DNA of 64,000 nt from Eumeta japonica (taxonomy: Eukaryota > Arthropoda > Insecta > Lepidoptera > Psychidae): contig BGZK01000009.1 of NCBI GenBank assembly GCA_005406025.1, forward strand, positions 930,001 through 994,000, in the 5' to 3' direction. The translations under genes and the position numbers were made by a program. Under the pieces are notes generated by a model that saw only the letters and a list, made by a program, of their open reading frames with translations, was not told the origin of the DNA and did not search any database. Positions 60,654-64,000 of the stretch are shown in pieces; the first letter of the stretch is position 1, and each line of letters starts with the position of its first letter.

Positions 60654-61734
60654 CTAGTTGCACCCCGCGGTTTCACCCGCGTGGTGATGGAAAATTGTGA
60701 CAATGATGATAGAAAGCGTTTTATTTTTTTGTCAATTATCCAATGTTTTTCTATTATTTTGCTATTCGGGACGGAGACAAATCCAACAAATTAAAATGAA
60801 CATCGGTCTAGACCGATGTTCTGGATATAACTGGAGAATAGCTAGCCATTCTCCAGTTATAAGTGTTCGAACAATTATATTGTGTAATTTGTAAATTGGA
60901 ACTAAGTATTATTATAAACGCTATAGTTTGTAAGGATAGATAGGTACGGAAGTACATGATGATTGATGGTAATGCAAAAGTTATAGGTGACTACTGCAGT
61001 GTATTCCTATAAACTATGTTAAACGATTCATTTTGGTCTGTATAAACATGTGCAGATTTTGCGATTTAGAAATGCGTGAGCAAGCCACATAGAGCTGGCC
61101 ATGGGAAAAACATTGCATGTTCAAATGTATGCCTGCTACGTTAATGGTCTGACCCTGCCGCCGGACCGCATCATAATATCGCGCAATCGCTTATCTATCG
61201 TCATAACTATTCTAATATTTGTCCAAATGATGTAGTGTAGAAGACAAAGTTTATCTACCTTAAACACCAAATGCGATAAAAATAATTATTTTGATATAAG
61301 GATCAAGTCGTTACTACCAAATGTGCTTTAGATTATCAATTTTTATTGTATTTTCGGTTAAATGTTTTGGCGATAATGGCTTACACATAAAAGATAGATA
61401 TATGCTGTCGGGGGCTTTTTTGTAGGACTATTTAAGATAAACATTTCCATTAAACATTATATACGTGTAATTCCAAAGGTTTTTGAGACTCACGCCAGAA
61501 TATCTCGCAGATAGCAGATTTTTTTCTTCCTACTTACTTGACACTTATTTTAGATAATTCATTTTAGATAATTTACACTATATCTTTATAAATTATAGCC
61601 TATGTGTTATTCTGATGTGTAAGCTATATATTATTGCACAGTATCATCGAAATCCATTCAGTAGTTTATGCGTGAAAGAGAAACAAATATCCATCCATAC
61701 AAACAAACTTTCGCCTTTATAATAATAATATAGA
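60654..61734 (-). mobile_element. Helitron, non-autonomous, inside the hAT gene
   Basis: On the minus strand it starts TCTATATTATTATTATAAAG and ends CTAG, inserted between A (60653) and T (61735). It shares most of its length with the Helitron at 12159-13352, including the helicase remnant (GAGCAAGCCACAT, TGACCCTGCCGCCGGACCGC). Two palindromic rearrangements at 60798-60861 distinguish it. Confidence 0.9.
60798..60861. repeat. Double palindrome in the Helitron
   Basis: 60798-60821 is a perfect 24-nt palindrome (half-site GAACATCGGTCT). 60826-60839 and 60848-60861 form a 14-bp hairpin (TATAACTGGAGAAT, loop AGCTAGCC). The sister Helitron at 12435-12465 reads simply ATCGGTCCAGCTATTATCCA GTTATAAGTG. 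The extra bases are an inverted copy of the adjacent segment. Confidence 0.9.
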
Positions 61735-63784
61735 TGTGTTTAATTTGCCAAAAAGTATGTTCAAATGAAGTCATGAAGCTCTCTAGGCCCCAAGAACATT
61801 TGAATAAAATACATGCTGATAAAAAGGACAAAGATTTATCCTACTTTCAAGGACTTAAAACAGCCATCTATATCAAACCTTTTTGCATCGTTTTCTAAAC
61901 AAGAAAATGATGGACTACGAACATCATATAACATTTCGTTATTAATAGCAAAAACGGGAAAACTACATACAATTGGTGAGGAGTTAATTATGCCAGCAGT
62001 CAAAGAGATAATCGAAACTGTTCTTCATCATAAGACGCCATTAGATATCATAAAAAAAAAAATCCTTTGAGTAATGATACAGTGCAAAGAAGAATCGATG
62101 AAATGGTTAAAGACTTTGAACTATCATTATGTGATTAGTTAAAGACTTCCAAATTTTCCATTCAACTCGATGAATCATTTGTTCCAAATAACGAAGCACT
62201 GCTCTTGGCTAACATCCGATTCATAAAGTCAAGAGTTATTATTTGCAAGAAATTTGGAAACTGATGCAAAGACAGAATCCATATTTAATATCATGCACGT
62301 TTCCTTTCAAAAGAAAGAAATTCCTATTCAAAAAATTTTGCCAGTTGCTACAGATGGTGCTTCAGCAATGACGGGTCGTCATAAGGGTTTCAATGAGCTT
62401 TTAAAACAAGCCAGTACCAAATGTACTCGCTATACATTGTGTTATTCATGGTCAGCACTTGATTAAAAAATCATAATGAACGTCCGCATGCGTCGCTTTA
62501 TTACGTTATTAGAGCAGTCAACAAGATAAGAAGCAATTCATTGAATTACATATTATTTGGGCAACTTTGTAGTGTAAATGATGAAAACTATAATCGCTTG
62601 CAATAATCAACTATAATCGATGGCTCTCGAAAGACGTTTGTCTGAATCGTTTTTTTCAATCTATTTGACTCAGTACGAGACTTCCTTGAAAACAGAGACG
62701 ATGAACTGCTGAAATTTGATTGCGTCCAAAATAACTTCGCTTATTTGACAAACTTTTTTAAAATATTTATAATTGCAAGGTGATGAGTTTAATTTGATAA
62801 AAACAAAAACGTTATAGCTGCTTTTGTGGGACAACTTCTATTCAAACGAAATCTAAGACGAGGTGAATACAACCACTTTCCGACATTATCAGCATTATCT
62901 GTAAAACAGGAAGATTTACTTACTACCAACATCTGGACGCTCTTCATGCTGATTTTACAGAGCGATTCCATGATATTGTAAATATGAATATACCAAGCTT
63001 GGTTTTAGACTCTCGCAAATACAGCAAAATCATCAAATTTTGAAGAACTCGTAGAACTCATAACTAATGAAGAATTAAAAGTAAAATTCAGAGATGAATA
63101 CCAAGAGTTCTGGCTCCAAAAATCAATATCGTCTCTCCACCCTGGATTGTGGGAAATCGTTCAAAAATTTTTAATTGCGTTTCTTTCATCATATTTGGCT
63201 GTGCGTGGATTTAGTGCAATAGCTAATTTACTGTAAGAAAAGAAATAGACTGCAGATCACTGAGCGCGGTGATTTGCGACTGATGTTAACTGAATTAAAA
63301 CTCGAGATTAACAAATTGTTAAAACTCCAGCAGCCTCAACCATCTCATCAGGGTTTATGTTTCTTATTGAACATTGTTTTTTTTTATTATATTTTTTACT
63401 AATTCCGATTTATCGTCTTGTTTTTGTCTTTGTGCAGTGCCCCAGTGCGGAGTGCTCCAGTTCGTGTATTGTCTTGCATTTGTTGGTCAAGTTATAATTT
63501 TGTTCATAACGCTTTGTATGGTCTTTGTCTGAAGTAAATGTTTTTATTATAATATGTTTTAGTATTTTTAAATAATCAATAATCACGATCCTCAGCCACG
63601 ACCACGAGTAGAACGATTACAGAGAGAAAGAGAGAGAAAGATAATTAATTTTTAATTTGTGATTATTAATAGATAACAGTGAGACATATAAAATTGGTAT
63701 AATTAAGTATTATATAAAGGGATACGTTGGAATTTTGTTTTCTTGTAAACGGGGCGGTAGTTCATATAAGGTTGGGAACCATTG

Positions 63785-64000
63785 TTCTAAAGTGACGACC
63801 GTAAATAATATCAGTGCAGTGCGGCTCATGATAGAGATTGACAAAAGAGTGACCTGCTATTATATTCGGACAAGATTAGATATCGGAATTAGTTAAATGC
63901 ACAAAATTCTTCATGAAAATTTAGCGATTAGGAAGCTTTGTACTCGGTGGATACCTAATAATTTGACCGAAGTTCAAACACTTCGTCATGGTATTGAAAT
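63785..64000 (+). pseudogene. Mariner relic, right part, continuing past the window
   Basis: Resumes the mariner cut at 59929: D...NNISAVRLMIEIDKRVTC, then helix-turn-helix-like YIRTRLDIGIS with an in-frame stop, LCTRWIPNNLTEVQTLRHGIE, running off the window edge. Its first part is the reverse complement of 49230-49374. Confidence 0.85.

Larger units (their letters stand above)
60560..63237 (+). pseudogene. hAT transposase (ZBED5-like), split by a Helitron
   Basis: The first part (to 60653) reads KKYRQYNIGYLNYGFTQSAT; the second resumes at 61735 with CLICQKVCSNEVMKLSRPQEH, the BED-type zinc finger. Taking out the Helitron restores the codon between them. Downstream are SYNISLLIAKTGKLHTIGEE, an LDES motif near 62165, LPVATDGASAMTGRHKGFNE, and near the end FWL.KSISSLHPGLWEIVQK with FLSSYLAVRGFSAI (dimerisation region). 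Frameshifts near 61900, 62070, 62130, 62460 and beyond kill it. Confidence 0.88.
59930..63784 (+). mobile_element. hAT transposon (ZBED5-like), 3.9 kb, nested in mariner
   Basis: It begins CAATGGTTTCCAACGGGGG and ends AAGGTTGGGAACCATTG, flanked by TTCTAAGG on the left and TTCTAAAG on the right, an 8-bp target duplication with one change. Removing it rejoins the mariner reading (GG TTCTA.. CGACGACCG) as in the intact copy at 13620. A Helitron at 60654-61734 interrupts its gene. Confidence 0.92.

Overview
This is AT-rich animal DNA, almost certainly from an insect and most likely a moth or butterfly. That call rests on GT-AG introns, Helitrons with TCTA...TATTATAAA / CTAG|T ends, many mariner relics, and the typical moth/butterfly jockey-like and R1-like LINE tails. 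There is one host gene family, glycine N-methyltransferase (Gnmt, the SAM-dependent enzyme that makes sarcosine from glycine), in three head-to-tail copies on the + strand. Almost everything else is transposon debris in their introns and spacers.

Layout. Copy A (3.3-11.6 kb) has exons 2-5; exon 1 would lie left of the window. Its exon 4/5 junction is out of frame. Copy B (24.9-41.7 kb) is complete: a probable non-coding first exon and five coding exons giving about 291 residues. Copy C (52.2 kb to the window end) has its promoter region and exons 1-3; exons 4-5 must lie to the right. Exons are GC-rich islands in AT-rich DNA. B and C share long stretches of upstream and intronic sequence, so they are segmental duplicates. 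Similarity among the copies is patchy, as expected from gene conversion.

Mobile DNA. Intron 1 of copies A and B each hold a DNA transposon with about 420-460 bp terminal inverted repeats and remains of a PIN/XPG-like nuclease-type gene. Intron 3 of copy C holds a ZMYM-like hAT with an exact 8-bp target duplication, then a mariner broken by a second (ZBED5-like) hAT, itself broken by a Helitron. The A-B spacer holds another Helitron in a mariner, a 48-bp minisatellite with alternating monomers, and a copia relic carrying a pogo-type MITE. The B-C spacer holds a ZBED5-like hAT, an inverted copy of Gnmt intron 4 with the start of exon 5, a second inverted mariner/hAT block and a gypsy remnant.

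Across the window there are short near-perfect hairpins (arms 11-18 bp, loops 0-9 nt). Where an intact paralogue is present, it lacks the inverted arm, which points to template-switch mutation. No tRNA, rRNA, CRISPR or operon is present. All boundaries were read by eye.
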